Source: Streptomyces sp. NRRL WC-3605
Lineage (GTDB): Bacteria; Actinomycetota; Actinomycetes; Streptomycetales; Streptomycetaceae
NCBI RefSeq assembly: GCF_001509795.1
Contig: NZ_LLZN01000052.1
Span: forward strand, 34,041-98,040
DNA: 64,000 nt
Reading direction: 5' to 3'
Of the stretch, positions 9,135 through 17,970 are shown piece after piece. Each line of letters begins with the position of its first letter. Within the stretch, counting starts at the first letter, position 1. The translations under genes were made by a program, and so were the position numbers. The notes beneath the pieces were generated by a model. The model was not told the origin of the DNA. It was given only the letters and a program-made list of their open reading frames with translations, and made no database searches.

Positions 9135-9544
9135 TGGACGGGGCCGCGGGCAAGCGGGCCGCCTTCCGCCGGTGGCGGTATGGCCGGCCCTTCTGGGGCG
9201 GGCTGCTGCTGGCGTTCGGCGGGGCCTGGATCCTGCTCACCATGAAGGCCTCGCTGAAGGTCGTCCTGCACATCGGCATGCAGGGGCTGGCCGGGTACCT
9301 GCTGCCCGTGCTGATGGTGCTGCTGGGTCTGCTGACCCTGTTCAACCCCGCACAGAGGCTCTTCTACTCGATCACCGGGGTCCTGGTCTCCCTGGGGACC
9401 TGGCTCACCTCCAACCTCGGCGGGTTCCTGGTCGGGCTGCTTCTCGGGGTGGTCGGCAGCTGCCTGGTGTTCGGCTGGCTGCCGGACCAGGAGCCGCGCG
9501 GGAGCCGGCGGGAACGCCGGCGCGCCCCCGTGGAGGCGGGCTGA
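9134..9544 (+). CDS. DUF6114 family membrane protein
   Basis: A 136-residue membrane protein with three or four hydrophobic helices (starting GRPFWGGLLLAFGGAWILL) and a basic, Arg-rich cytoplasmic tail. It is the usual partner of DUF6230 proteins. ATG 9134 overlaps the preceding stop codon by one base; an in-frame GTG at 9128 is the alternative. A hairpin terminator follows. Role unknown; a small membrane platform for the DUF6230 protein is inferred from the coupling. Confidence 0.82.
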   Translation: MDGAAGKRAAFRRWRYGRPFWGGLLLAFGGAWILLTMKASLKVVLHIGMQGLAGYLLPVLMVLLGLLTLFNPAQRLFYSITGVLVSLGTWLTSNLGGFLVGLLLGVVGSCLVFGWLPDQEPRGSRRERRRAPVEAG

Positions 9545-9550
9545 GCGCAC

Positions 9551-9590
9551 GCGGGCACGCCGGGAGGGCCGCGGGTCCGGGCGTGCCCGC
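9551..9590 (+). terminator. Terminator after DUF6114 gene
   Basis: A perfect 11-bp inverted repeat, 9551-9561 with 9580-9590, with an 18-base loop, starting seven bases after the stop codon. Confidence 0.6.
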
Positions 9591-9780
9591 ACGGGCGGTT
9601 CATCACGATGTGGCGGCGGCGGCTCACCCCGTGTGGTGACGCACTTGACTACCGGTGGCCGCACGCGATTGGCTCCGCCCGAGCGGGAGTTCAGCGGGCC
9701 GGCGGACCCGAGCCGTGCGACGCCGGTCGTGCTCCCGTCCGTTCCTCCTGCTCGGCCGCACAGCGAGGTGCCGCACCACC

Positions 9781-10776
9781 ATGAACACCCCACGCCCGTC
9801 GTCCGCCTCCCGTCGGGTCGCGATATGGACGGCCACCGTCTGTCTGGTCCTGGCCGGGTGCTCCGGCGGCGGGACCGGCGACGATGACACCACGGTCGCG
9901 GCGGGCGGGCCCGCCGGGCCGAGGATCGCCCTGATCACCCACGGCGGGGAGGGCGACGCCTTCTGGGACCTGGTGCGCAGGGGCGCCGAGGCGGCCGCCG
10001 CGAAGGACGGCGTCGCGCTGACGTACGCCAGTGACGCCGACCCGGCCGGACAGGCCGCCCTGATGCGGGACGTGGTCCGGCAGCGGGTCGACGGCATCGC
10101 GGTGACCCTGGCGAAACCGGGGGCGATGGGCCGGGCCGTCGCCGAGGCGCGGGCGGCCGGAATCCCGGTCGTCGGCCTCAACTCCGGCATCGACACCTGG
10201 CGTTCGGCCGGCCTGTTCGGCTTCTTCGGCCAGGACGAGAGCGTCGCGGGCCGGGCCGTCGGCGACCGGCTGGACGAGCTGGGGGCGCGGCACGCCCTGT
10301 GCGTCGTCCACGAGCGCGGCAACGTGTCCCTGGAGGCCCGCTGCGCGGGCGTGAAGAAGGCGTTCGGCGGGGAGAGCGAGAACCTGTACGTCGACGGAAC
10401 CGACCTGGACGCCGTCACCGCGGCCGTCGCGGCCCGGCTCGGCCAGGACCCGACCATCGACGAAGTCGTCGCCAACGGAGCCCAGTTCGCGCTGGCCGCG
10501 GTGCGCTCGGCGCGGGACGCCCGCAGCAGGGCGCGGGTCGCGACCTTCGACCTCAGCGAGGACCTCGTGCCGGCGATCCGGTCCGGCGACGTGCGCTTCG
10601 CCGTGGACCAGCAGCCCTATCTGCAGGGCTATCTCGCCGTCGACGCGCTGTGGCTGTACCGGGCCAACGGCAACACCCTCGGCGGCGGGGAGAAACCGGT
10701 GCTCACCGGTCCGGCCTTCGTCACCAGGAAGAACGTGGCCGCGGTCGCCCGGTTCGCCGGCGCCGGGACCCGGTGA
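9781..10776 (+). CDS. Sugar-type periplasmic-binding lipoprotein, orphan
   Basis: A 331-residue lipoprotein with lipobox LAGC near residue 25 followed by a Gly/Asp linker, then a type-I periplasmic-binding fold (ITHGGEGDAFWDLVRRGAEAA; RVDGIAVTLAKP; AGIPVVGLNSG; VDQQPYLQGYLAVDALWLY) as in ribose/xylose-type binding proteins or LacI-like ligand sensors. No permease or ATPase lies beside it. It sits 189 bases upstream of the first conservon sensor, on the same strand, so a ligand-sensing role for that system is conceivable. ATG 9781 gives a normal lipoprotein signal peptide; GAGG lies somewhat far upstream (14 bases). Confidence 0.82.
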   Translation: MNTPRPSSASRRVAIWTATVCLVLAGCSGGGTGDDDTTVAAGGPAGPRIALITHGGEGDAFWDLVRRGAEAAAAKDGVALTYASDADPAGQAALMRDVVRQRVDGIAVTLAKPGAMGRAVAEARAAGIPVVGLNSGIDTWRSAGLFGFFGQDESVAGRAVGDRLDELGARHALCVVHERGNVSLEARCAGVKKAFGGESENLYVDGTDLDAVTAAVAARLGQDPTIDEVVANGAQFALAAVRSARDARSRARVATFDLSEDLVPAIRSGDVRFAVDQQPYLQGYLAVDALWLYRANGNTLGGGEKPVLTGPAFVTRKNVAAVARFAGAGTR

Positions 10777-10965
10777 ACCGGACACTTCGCGCGGTGGTGC
10801 CAAAGTTTCGTCACGCGTGACACGGACGGTCACATGTGCGGATAGCATCCTGCGCACCCCCCGCGCCGTACCGGCCGCGCCGTCACCCCCGGCGCCGGTC
10901 CCCGTACGGCCCACCCACCCCCGCGCTGCCCGCCTCCACCCAACGCTGAACGCCCAAGGACGACG

Positions 10966-13329
10966 ATGTCTCCACGGACAGGTCCCCGGCGCCGCCTCGG
11001 CTCCATCCGCCTCTCCCTGCTCCTGCTGGCCCTGGTGCCCGGGGTGACGCTCGCCGCCGTGTGGAGTGTGACCACGGTCCAGATGTTCTCCGAGGGGATG
11101 CGGCTGCGGGCGCAGACCCGGCTGAGCGAGTCGACCGGGGCCATGGGCACCGAGGCCACCCTCGCCCTCCAACGGGAGCGCAGCTACTCGGCGGTGTGGC
11201 TGGCCTCGCGGCAGAAGGCGGCCCGTGACGCGCTCGACGACCAGCGTGCCCGTACGGACGAGGCCGTCGCCGAACTCCTCGACCGGTCGGACGACATCAA
11301 GCGGGCCCCCGCACGGATCAAGGACCAGCTGTACTCGGTCGTCGGGTCGGCGGGCAGCCTGGAGTACTACCGGGGCCAGGTGGACCACCCCACCGACATC
11401 ACACCCGCGCAGGCGCTCGGCCAGTACACGTCGATCATCGACGACCAGATCCATGTCTTCCGGGAGCTGTCCCAGGTCGACGACGGCGAGCTGACCTCGC
11501 AGGCCGCGCCGCTGGTCTCGCTGGAGCACGCGGCGGAGCTGATGTCCCAGGAGGACGCGCTGCTGACCCTCGCGGGTCCCTCGGGGCGGATGGACGCCAC
11601 GACGTGGACGGAGTTCGGGAAGCTGGTCGGCACCCGGCGCTGGCTCGTCGTCGACCAGATCCTCCCGTCGCTGACCGGCGACGCGAAGGAGCGGACCGAG
11701 CGGATCCTGCGCGGCCCGCAGTGGCGCACCCTGGAGTCCATCGAGGACCGGGTGCTCGCCGCCCGCCCCACGGAGGACGGCGGCGAGGTCGTGATCCCGC
11801 GGGTGCAGAAGGAGTGGCGGACCGCGCTGCTCCAGGTCTCCGACGCGTACACGGATCTCATCCGCGGGCAGACGTCCGCCCTGCTGGACCGCAGCGCGGA
11901 CGACGCGCGCGGGCTGCTGCTCACCGCCGCGCTGCTCAGCGCGGGCGGTCTGGTGGCGGTGCTGCTGTGCCTCGCGGTGTCCTGGCGGATCACCCGCTCG
12001 CTGTCGCGGCGGCTGCGCGGCCTGCGGGAGGCCACCCTCGCGCTCGCCGAGGAGCGGCTGCCCGACGTGGTGGCCCGGCTGGAGCGGGGCGAGAAGGTCG
12101 ACGTGGAGCTGGCGACGCCGCCGCTGGACTACGGCCGCGACGAACTCGGCGAGGTGGCGCAGGCGTTCAACACCGCACAGCGCACCGCCGTGCACACCGC
12201 CGTCGAACTCGCGGACACCCGGCGGGGGTTCCAGAAGGTCATCCTGGGCATCGCCCGGCAGAGCCAGAACCTGGTCAATCTGCAGCTGACCGAACTGGAC
12301 GCGCTGGAGCGCGCGCACGAGGACCCCGATGTGCTCAAGGGGCTGTACGCCCTGGACTCCACGGCCAGCCAGCTGCGCCGGTACCAGGAGAACCTCGTGA
12401 TCATCAGCGGCGAGCGGCCCGGCCGCAGCTGGAGCGAGCCGGTCGCCCTGATCGACATCCTGCGCAGCGCCGTCGGCGAGGTCGCCGAGTACCGGCGGGT
12501 CCAGGTGCACACCGAGGAGGAGGTGCACGTCGCGCCGCCCGCGGTCGCCGACCTCATCCATCTGCTGGCCGAGCTGATCGAGAACGCGACGCTGTACTCG
12601 CCGGCGCCCGCGCCGGTCGCGGTGCGGGCCGCCATGGTCGCCAAGGGGCTGGCCGTGGAGGTCGAGGACCGGGGGCTCGGCCTGTCCGAGGAGGACTACA
12701 CCGCGTTCAACGGCCAGTTGGCCGAGGCGCCGAAGTTCGACGTGGTGGCGCTCGCCGACGATCTGCGGCTCGGCATGTTCGTGATCGCGCGGCTCGCCCG
12801 GCGGCACGGGATCACGGTCACCCTGCGCCCCTCGCCGTACGGCGGCACCACGGCGATCGTGCTCGTCCCGCACGAGGTCGTGGTGACGGACGTGCCGGAC
12901 GACAAGGACGAGGGCCCCGACAAGGACGAGGGCCCCGTCGAGGAGGGCCACGGCACGCAGGTCCCCGGCGCGGACGTCCTCGGCCAGGAGGAGCACCCCG
13001 AGGTGCCCGCCGCCCGCCGGCCGGACCCGGAGGAGGAGCTGACGCCCCTGCCGCGCCGGGTGCGGCGGGCCGCTCCCCCCGCGGGCCCGCGCGACGAGGC
13101 CCCGCCCGCCGGCGGGGAGGACTGCGGGGACGACGACTTCACGGCCGAGCGGGCCGCCTCCTCCCTCGGCGGTTTCCAGCGCGGCACCCTGCGGGCCCGC
13201 GCCGAGGAAGGCTCCGAACCCGCCGACGACGACCACCCCGCCGACCCGCCGGACCGCGCCCCCGCCCCGTCCGGCGCCCGCACTTCCCCCACGTCCCCCA
13301 CGCCCGCCAGCCCGTCCGACCGCTCATGA
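10966..13329 (+). CDS. cvnA: CvnA-type sensor-kinase-like protein, conservon 1
   Basis: A 787-residue membrane protein of the conservon CvnA family. It has a transmembrane segment about 14-35, an extracellular nitrate/nitrite-sensing-like helical domain to about 315, a second membrane segment about 317-341 (LLLTAALLSAGGLVAVLL), a HAMP-like region, a helical domain, and a HATPase fold (LLAELIENATLYSP about 532-545; EDRGLGLS). The tail beyond 645 is acidic and Pro-rich. Where CvnA of conservon 2 has IDH, this protein has LDS (S465), so the usual histidine is missing. The stop codon overlaps an in-frame ATG (ATGA) just ahead of cvnB. By analogy with studied conservons it should form a membrane complex with CvnB/C. 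Confidence 0.85.
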   Translation: MSPRTGPRRRLGSIRLSLLLLALVPGVTLAAVWSVTTVQMFSEGMRLRAQTRLSESTGAMGTEATLALQRERSYSAVWLASRQKAARDALDDQRARTDEAVAELLDRSDDIKRAPARIKDQLYSVVGSAGSLEYYRGQVDHPTDITPAQALGQYTSIIDDQIHVFRELSQVDDGELTSQAAPLVSLEHAAELMSQEDALLTLAGPSGRMDATTWTEFGKLVGTRRWLVVDQILPSLTGDAKERTERILRGPQWRTLESIEDRVLAARPTEDGGEVVIPRVQKEWRTALLQVSDAYTDLIRGQTSALLDRSADDARGLLLTAALLSAGGLVAVLLCLAVSWRITRSLSRRLRGLREATLALAEERLPDVVARLERGEKVDVELATPPLDYGRDELGEVAQAFNTAQRTAVHTAVELADTRRGFQKVILGIARQSQNLVNLQLTELDALERAHEDPDVLKGLYALDSTASQLRRYQENLVIISGERPGRSWSEPVALIDILRSAVGEVAEYRRVQVHTEEEVHVAPPAVADLIHLLAELIENATLYSPAPAPVAVRAAMVAKGLAVEVEDRGLGLSEEDYTAFNGQLAEAPKFDVVALADDLRLGMFVIARLARRHGITVTLRPSPYGGTTAIVLVPHEVVVTDVPDDKDEGPDKDEGPVEEGHGTQVPGADVLGQEEHPEVPAARRPDPEEELTPLPRRVRRAAPPAGPRDEAPPAGGEDCGDDDFTAERAASSLGGFQRGTLRARAEEGSEPADDDHPADPPDRAPAPSGARTSPTSPTPASPSDRS
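12901..12936 (+). repeat. Exact 18-bp tandem duplication within cvnA
   Basis: Two identical adjacent 18-base units (12901-12918, 12919-12936) encode DKDEGP twice in the acidic tail. In-frame, so tolerated. Confidence 0.9.
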
Positions 13330-13340
13330 AGGACTCCGCC

Positions 13341-13760
13341 ATGACACGCCCCTCCCCCGCCACCGACACCCAGCTCGACCAGTTGCTCACCGGACTCGTC
13401 GAGCGGGTCGCCGGCGTCAACCACGCCGTCGTGCTCTCCGAGGACGGGCTGGTGGTGAGCAAGTCGACGGGCTTCCTGCGCGACGACGCCGAGCGGCTGG
13501 CGGCGACCGCGTCCGGCCTGATGAGTCTGAGCAAGGGCGTCAGCATGGACTTCCGGGGCGGTCCGGTGCGCCAGGCGCTGATCGAGATGGCCCAGAGCTA
13601 TCTCATCCTGACCACGGCGGGACCGGGCGCCCATCTGGTCGTCCTGACCAACCAGGGCGCCGACGTCGGGGTGGTGGCGTACCAGATGAACATGCTGGTG
13701 AAGAAGATCGGTGAGCATCTGTCGGCGGCACCGAGGGCCCACGTCGGCCCGGGTGCGTGA
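13341..13760 (+). CDS. cvnB: CvnB roadblock/LC7 protein, conservon 1
   Basis: A 139-residue roadblock/LC7-domain protein (LDQLLTGLVERVAGVNHAVVLSEDG; MAQSYLILTTAGPGAHLVVL). Such proteins in conservons are thought to act as regulators or scaffolds between CvnA and the CvnD GTPase. GAAGGA seven bases before ATG 13341 decides this start; the ATG at 13326 overlapping the cvnA stop would add five residues. It overlaps cvnC by eight bases, so the three genes form one operon. Confidence 0.88.
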   Translation: MTRPSPATDTQLDQLLTGLVERVAGVNHAVVLSEDGLVVSKSTGFLRDDAERLAATASGLMSLSKGVSMDFRGGPVRQALIEMAQSYLILTTAGPGAHLVVLTNQGADVGVVAYQMNMLVKKIGEHLSAAPRAHVGPGA

Positions 13761-14121
13761 GGTGGGCCCAGACCATACGGCGGGCCGGCTGGTACGTCCC
13801 TTCACCCTCACGGGCGGCCGGACCCGGCCCAGCCGTGGCGACTTCACCCTGATCACACGGGTGACGGCGGTCGACCCGCCGCCGGAGCGGGCGCCGCGCC
13901 CGCAGCCCGAGCAGGTGCGCATCCTCCGGCGCTGCGCCCGCCCGGTCGCCGTCGCGGAGCTCGCGGCCCGGCTGGACCTGCCGGTGAGCGTCGTCGCGAT
14001 CATGCTGTGCGATCTGCTGGAGGCCGGACTGATCACCGTGCACCGTCCGCGGCCGGTGACGCCGGGCACGGCCGGACCGGGGCTGCTGAAGAAGGTGCGG
14101 GACGGCCTCGACCGGCTCTGA
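13753..14121 (+). CDS. cvnC: CvnC DUF742 protein, conservon 1
   Basis: A 122-residue DUF742 protein with the signature RLVRPFTLTGGRT, a linker, and a winged-helix-like part (LRRCARPVAVAELAARLDLP, DLLEAGLITVHRP). It starts at GTG 13753 within the end of cvnB; GTG 13762 is also possible. In other conservons a cvnD GTPase follows at once; here the operon ends with a hairpin terminator and the next gene is convergent, so CvnD is absent. It may use the GTPase of conservon 2, five kilobases away. Confidence 0.85.
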   Translation: MREVGPDHTAGRLVRPFTLTGGRTRPSRGDFTLITRVTAVDPPPERAPRPQPEQVRILRRCARPVAVAELAARLDLPVSVVAIMLCDLLEAGLITVHRPRPVTPGTAGPGLLKKVRDGLDRL

Positions 14122-14147
14122 GGGCGCGGGCGGCCCGGACACGCGGA

Positions 14148-14182
14148 CGCGCCGGTGAGGGCTCCCGCCCGTCACCGGCGCG
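14148..14182. terminator. Bidirectional terminator between conservon 1 and binding-protein gene
   Basis: An 11-bp perfect inverted repeat (14148-14158 with 14172-14182) around a 13-base loop, located between the convergent stops at 14121 and 14195. Confidence 0.7.
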
Positions 14183-14194
14183 CCGGGGGTGTCG

Positions 14195-15151
14195 TCAGGC
14201 CAGGCCGGCCGACTTCAGCCAGGCCTTGGCCACGTCGAGCGGGTCCTTGTTCTCCAGCTGGACCTGGGAGTCCAGGTCGAGGAGCGTCTTGGTGTCCAGC
14301 TTGGCGGAGACGGCGTTGAGCGCCGCGACGCCCTCCTCGGACAGACCGCTCTTGTACACGAGCGGGGTCACGTTGGCGAACCCGAAGAGGTTCTTCGGGT
14401 CCTTGAGGACGACGAAGCCCTCCTTGGTGATGGTGGGGTCCGTGGTGAAGATGTCCGCGGCCTGCACGGTGTTCTTCGTCAGGGCCGCCTGGGTCAGCGG
14501 GCCACCCGCGTCCAGGGCCTTGAAGGACTTGAACTTCAGGCCGTACTCGGCCTCCAGGCCCTTCAGTCCCTGGTGGCGGGTCTGGAACTCGGGCGAGCCG
14601 CCGATCAGCAGCTGCGGCGCCGCCTCCTTGAGGTCCGCGAGGGTGGAGTCGGCGGTCAGGTCGTACTTCTTCGCCGTCTCGGCGTTGACGCTGACGGAGT
14701 CCTTGTCCTCGGCCGGGGAGGACTCCAGCAGGGTGAGCTTGGCGTCCAGCTTGCTCTTGACCGCGGTGTTGACGGCCTCGGCGGACTCCTGCGGCGCCTT
14801 CGGGTCGAGGTAGGCGAGCAGCGAGCCGTTGTACTCCGGCAGGACCGTGACGGAGCCGTTCTTGAGCAGGCCGTAGGTGGTCTCGCGGCTGCCGATGTTG
14901 GGCTTGTAACTGACCTTGATGCCCTTGGCCTTGAGGGCCTCGCCGTAGAGGTCGGCGATCAGGACGCTCTCGGCGAAGTTGTTCGAGCCGACGACGACGG
15001 TGTCGCCGCTCGGCTTGTCCTCGGCGAGGGGGTCGGACTTGTCGTCGGAGGAGGAACATCCCGTCAGCAGCGCCGCGGCGGCCGCGAGCGCGAGGGCGGC
15101 CGCGCCGGGATGGTTCCTGAGGGAGCTGCTGCGCAGGGCGGTGAAAGTCAC
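14195..15151 (-). CDS. Osmoprotectant (glycine betaine-type) ABC transporter binding lipoprotein
   Basis: A 318-residue OpuAC/ProX-type substrate-binding lipoprotein. Lipobox LLTGC gives lipidated C32; the family core begins VVVGSNNFAESVLIADLYGE and includes NIGSRETTYGLLKNG and LPEYNGSLLAYL, and ends in an LENKDPLDVAKAWLKSAGL helix. It should capture betaine/choline-like compatible solutes outside the membrane. The matching permeases and ATPase are at 19523-22010 on the same strand, but a complete conservon on the other strand lies between them. GTG 15151 with an upstream GGGA; its own promoter candidate is at 15195-15224. Confidence 0.88.
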   Translation of the reverse strand: MTFTALRSSSLRNHPGAAALALAAAAALLTGCSSSDDKSDPLAEDKPSGDTVVVGSNNFAESVLIADLYGEALKAKGIKVSYKPNIGSRETTYGLLKNGSVTVLPEYNGSLLAYLDPKAPQESAEAVNTAVKSKLDAKLTLLESSPAEDKDSVSVNAETAKKYDLTADSTLADLKEAAPQLLIGGSPEFQTRHQGLKGLEAEYGLKFKSFKALDAGGPLTQAALTKNTVQAADIFTTDPTITKEGFVVLKDPKNLFGFANVTPLVYKSGLSEEGVAALNAVSAKLDTKTLLDLDSQVQLENKDPLDVAKAWLKSAGLA

Positions 15152-15456
15152 GATTCCCGTTCCGGTCCGTGGGGTTGGGAGAGCTTTTCCACTGATCCAA
15201 TCCAGCGGGTTCTCGGTCAGTCAAGGGCTGCCAGGTCACCGATCGGACTCAAAATTCGCAATGTGTCAGGGAGTTGTCAGGGTTGTGAAGGCCGGACGAT
15301 CGGGGCGCTCAGGTCGTGTAACGGAATCTTGACGTACAGTTCCGGTCACAGCACCGAAGGGACGGTACTGTCCCGCACAGAACCGATCGGAAGTCAGCAA
15401 CAGCGGTCACGTGAGGCGTGCGCACCCGGTGCGGCGCCCACGAAGGAGGAATCCCG
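15152..15456. other. Divergent regulatory region, binding protein / conservon 2
   Basis: A 305-base gap without a gene. On the minus strand TTGACT (rc of 15219-15224) and TTGGAT (rc of 15195-15200), spacer 18, form a promoter for the binding-protein gene with a leader of about 40 bases. Toward conservon 2, TTGACG lies at about 15331 but I see no convincing -10. AAGGAGGA at 15443-15450 is the cvnA ribosome site. Confidence 0.6.
15195..15224 (-). promoter_or_regulatory. Promoter of osmoprotectant-binding protein gene
   Basis: -35 TTGACT (rc 15219-15224), 18-base spacer, -10 TTGGAT (rc 15195-15200). It allows the binding-protein gene to be transcribed independently of the permease/ATPase operon. 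Confidence 0.55.
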
Positions 15457-17970
15457 GTGTCCACGAGCGAGGCAGGCGGACCCCGCCCCCGCCGGATGCG
15501 CGGTCACCCCGACCGCTGGCCCTTCCGGCACAAGCTGAACCTCCTGGTGGGCGTGCCGCTGACGGTCGTCGCGGCCCTGCTGGCCTACCTCATCGCCGAA
15601 CAGACCGGGCAGTCGCGCGAGGCGTCGAACGCCGCCCGGCTGGTCCGCGAGAGCGTCGAGGTCGCGAAACTCGTCGACAGGCTGGCCGCCGAGCACCAGC
15701 AGGCCGTGCTGCTCTCCGTACGGCACGAGGCGGCGGGCGGCGGCGAGCCCTCGGCGTCCGCCTACCGCGCCGCGCAGGACCGGGTGGACACCCAGGTCGG
15801 GCGGGTGCGTGAGGCGTTCGGCGAACGGCTGCCGGAGACCGAGGCCCAGGCCCTGAAGAACGTCGAGGGCCTCGCCGGGCTGCGGGACACCGTCGAGGAC
15901 GGATACCTGCCGGCCAGCAACATCGACCCGGCGTACACCGACGCCTCCGGCCAGCTGATCGACGGCCTGGCCCTGGACCGCAACCCCGAGCTCGCCACCA
16001 CGTTCACCGGCAACCTGCTGGACTCACTGCTGCGGTCGGCCGCCGCGCACAGCGAGTTCGAGACGGCCGTCTTCTCCGCGTCGACCGGCGACTCCAACGC
16101 GCTCATCGAGGTCATCGGCGCGATCGGCGCCTACGACGAGTTCACGCACCAGGCCGAGCGGTTCACCCGCTTCGCCACCGAGGCCCAGGCCGACACGTTC
16201 GCCGGGATCCGGTACACCCCCGCGCAGTCCGTCATCAGCCGGGAGTTCGCCGAGCTGCAGATCGACCCGGGCGCGGCGCAGGCCGGCTCCCCCGCCGAGG
16301 TCCGCGAGTCGCTCGACCGCGCCCTCGACTCCTACGACTCCTACCGCGACCAGGCGAGGACCCGGCTGTCGATCACGACCTCGCTGATCGACCAGATCGC
16401 CGACGGGGCCGAGGACGCGTCCGAGACGGCCGCGTGGCGAGCGCTGCTGCTCCTCGGCGCCGCGCTGCTGGGCTTCGCGCTGTGGCTGGTCCTCGCCGTG
16501 CTCGTACGGCGTTCCGTGGTGCGGCCGGTGGTCGCGCTCACCGGTGCCGCGCGGCAGGTCGCCGACGTGGCCCGGCGCGAGCTGGCGCGGGTCGCGGACG
16601 ACGACGCCGAGGACGAGGGGCCGCCCCGGCTGCGGGGGATGCCGGTCACCGCGCGCGACGAGATCGGCGAGCTCGCCGAGACCTTCAACGACGTGCAGAC
16701 CACCGCGGCCGCGCTGCTGGAGCGGCAGGTGCTCAGCCGGCGCAACGTCGCCGAGATGTTCGGCAACGTCGGCCGCCGCGTCAGCAACCTGACGTCTCGT
16801 CAGCTCACCCTGATCGACGCGGTGGAGCGCGGCGAGACCGATCCCGCGCTGCTCGAACGCCTCTACTCCATCGACCACATCGCGGTCCGCCTGCGGCGCA
16901 ACGCCGACAGCCTGATGCTGTTGGCCGGCATCCACGAGGCCGCCCTGGACGCCGGTCCCACCTCGCTCACCAACGTCGTACGCGCGGCGCTCGGCCAGAT
17001 CGAGGGCTTCCAGCGGGTGGAGCTGCGGGCGCGGTCCGAAGCGGTCCTGGAGCCGGAGGTCATCGGCGACCTCACGCTGATGGTGGCAGAACTCCTGGAG
17101 AACGCCGTGTCGTTCTCGCCGGCCGACAGCCCCGTCGAGGTGACGGTGGCGACGGACGGCGACGACGCGGTCATCGTGGTCAGCGACCACGGCCTGGGCA
17201 TGAGCGCCGAGCGCCTGGCGGAGGAGAACGCCCGCCTGATCCGCCGCGAACGGCTCGACCTCGTCCCGACGAAGGTGCTCGGCCTGTTCGTGGTCGGCAC
17301 GCTCGCGCGCCGCTGGAAGATCGGCGTCGTCCTGTCCCGCACCCCGGGCGGCGGTGTCACGGCCGAGGTGACGATCCCCTCGGCCCGCCTGGTGACCGGC
17401 AGCACGACGGCGACGACGTCCACCCCGGCCCTGTCGGCCCTGGCCGGCACCGCGCGGCCCGCCCCCGGGCCGTCGGGCGCCGCCACCACCGGCCCGGTGC
17501 CCGCGCCGCCCGTACGCGGGGACGCCGTACCGGTGGACCCCGACGGACTCGACCCCCTCCCCCGGCGCTCCAAGCGCCCCGCGGACCCGGCGGAACCCGC
17601 CGACCACGCCCGCGCCGGCGACCGGGACCCCGCCGACGGCGCGACCCGGACCGGCGCGAGCCCGGGCCCCGTCGTGCCCGCACCCCGCTCCGGAGAGGCC
17701 CCGGCCGGTCCCGGCGCCCCGTCCTCCGCCCGCCCGCTGCGGCGGCGGGTCCGGGGCGCGACCCTGCGCAAGGGCGCGGCGGGCGACGACCGGGCGGCCG
17801 TCGTGCCGGACCGGCCCCGGGTCGTCGACGCCGACGCCGTACGCGACGAACTCGACGCGTTCGAGGCCGCCGTGGAGCGCGCGCACCGCGAGAGCGGGGC
17901 CGTCCCGGTCCCGGCCCAGAACCCCCCAGCCCAGGACCAGAACGACCCCCCGGAAGGAGCGGAGCAGTGA
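15457..17970 (+). CDS. cvnA: CvnA-type sensor-kinase-like protein, conservon 2
   Basis: An 837-residue CvnA. First membrane segment about 27-46 (LLVGVPLTVVAALLAYLI), nitrate/nitrite-sensing-like extracellular helical domain, second membrane segment about 328-350, HAMP-like region, helical domain with LYSIDHIAVRLRRNADSL carrying H474, and HATPase motifs VAELLENAVSFSP (about 540-552) and SDHGLGMS. The last about 190 residues are Pro/Ala/Arg-rich and disordered. GTG 15457 is preceded six bases upstream by AAGGAGGA. The stop overlaps the cvnB start (GTGA). It heads a complete four-gene conservon and probably senses an envelope or osmotic signal, given its place inside an osmoprotectant transporter locus (inference). 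Confidence 0.9.
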   Translation: MSTSEAGGPRPRRMRGHPDRWPFRHKLNLLVGVPLTVVAALLAYLIAEQTGQSREASNAARLVRESVEVAKLVDRLAAEHQQAVLLSVRHEAAGGGEPSASAYRAAQDRVDTQVGRVREAFGERLPETEAQALKNVEGLAGLRDTVEDGYLPASNIDPAYTDASGQLIDGLALDRNPELATTFTGNLLDSLLRSAAAHSEFETAVFSASTGDSNALIEVIGAIGAYDEFTHQAERFTRFATEAQADTFAGIRYTPAQSVISREFAELQIDPGAAQAGSPAEVRESLDRALDSYDSYRDQARTRLSITTSLIDQIADGAEDASETAAWRALLLLGAALLGFALWLVLAVLVRRSVVRPVVALTGAARQVADVARRELARVADDDAEDEGPPRLRGMPVTARDEIGELAETFNDVQTTAAALLERQVLSRRNVAEMFGNVGRRVSNLTSRQLTLIDAVERGETDPALLERLYSIDHIAVRLRRNADSLMLLAGIHEAALDAGPTSLTNVVRAALGQIEGFQRVELRARSEAVLEPEVIGDLTLMVAELLENAVSFSPADSPVEVTVATDGDDAVIVVSDHGLGMSAERLAEENARLIRRERLDLVPTKVLGLFVVGTLARRWKIGVVLSRTPGGGVTAEVTIPSARLVTGSTTATTSTPALSALAGTARPAPGPSGAATTGPVPAPPVRGDAVPVDPDGLDPLPRRSKRPADPAEPADHARAGDRDPADGATRTGASPGPVVPAPRSGEAPAGPGAPSSARPLRRRVRGATLRKGAAGDDRAAVVPDRPRVVDADAVRDELDAFEAAVERAHRESGAVPVPAQNPPAQDQNDPPEGAEQ

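Noticed and set aside
9691..13236. Very long open frame (about 1180 codons) on the minus strand opposite cvnA of conservon 1 and the binding lipoprotein
   Set aside because: It is antisense to well-recognised genes, has a His/Arg/Gly-rich composition typical of mirrored G+C-rich coding DNA, and shows no family motif.
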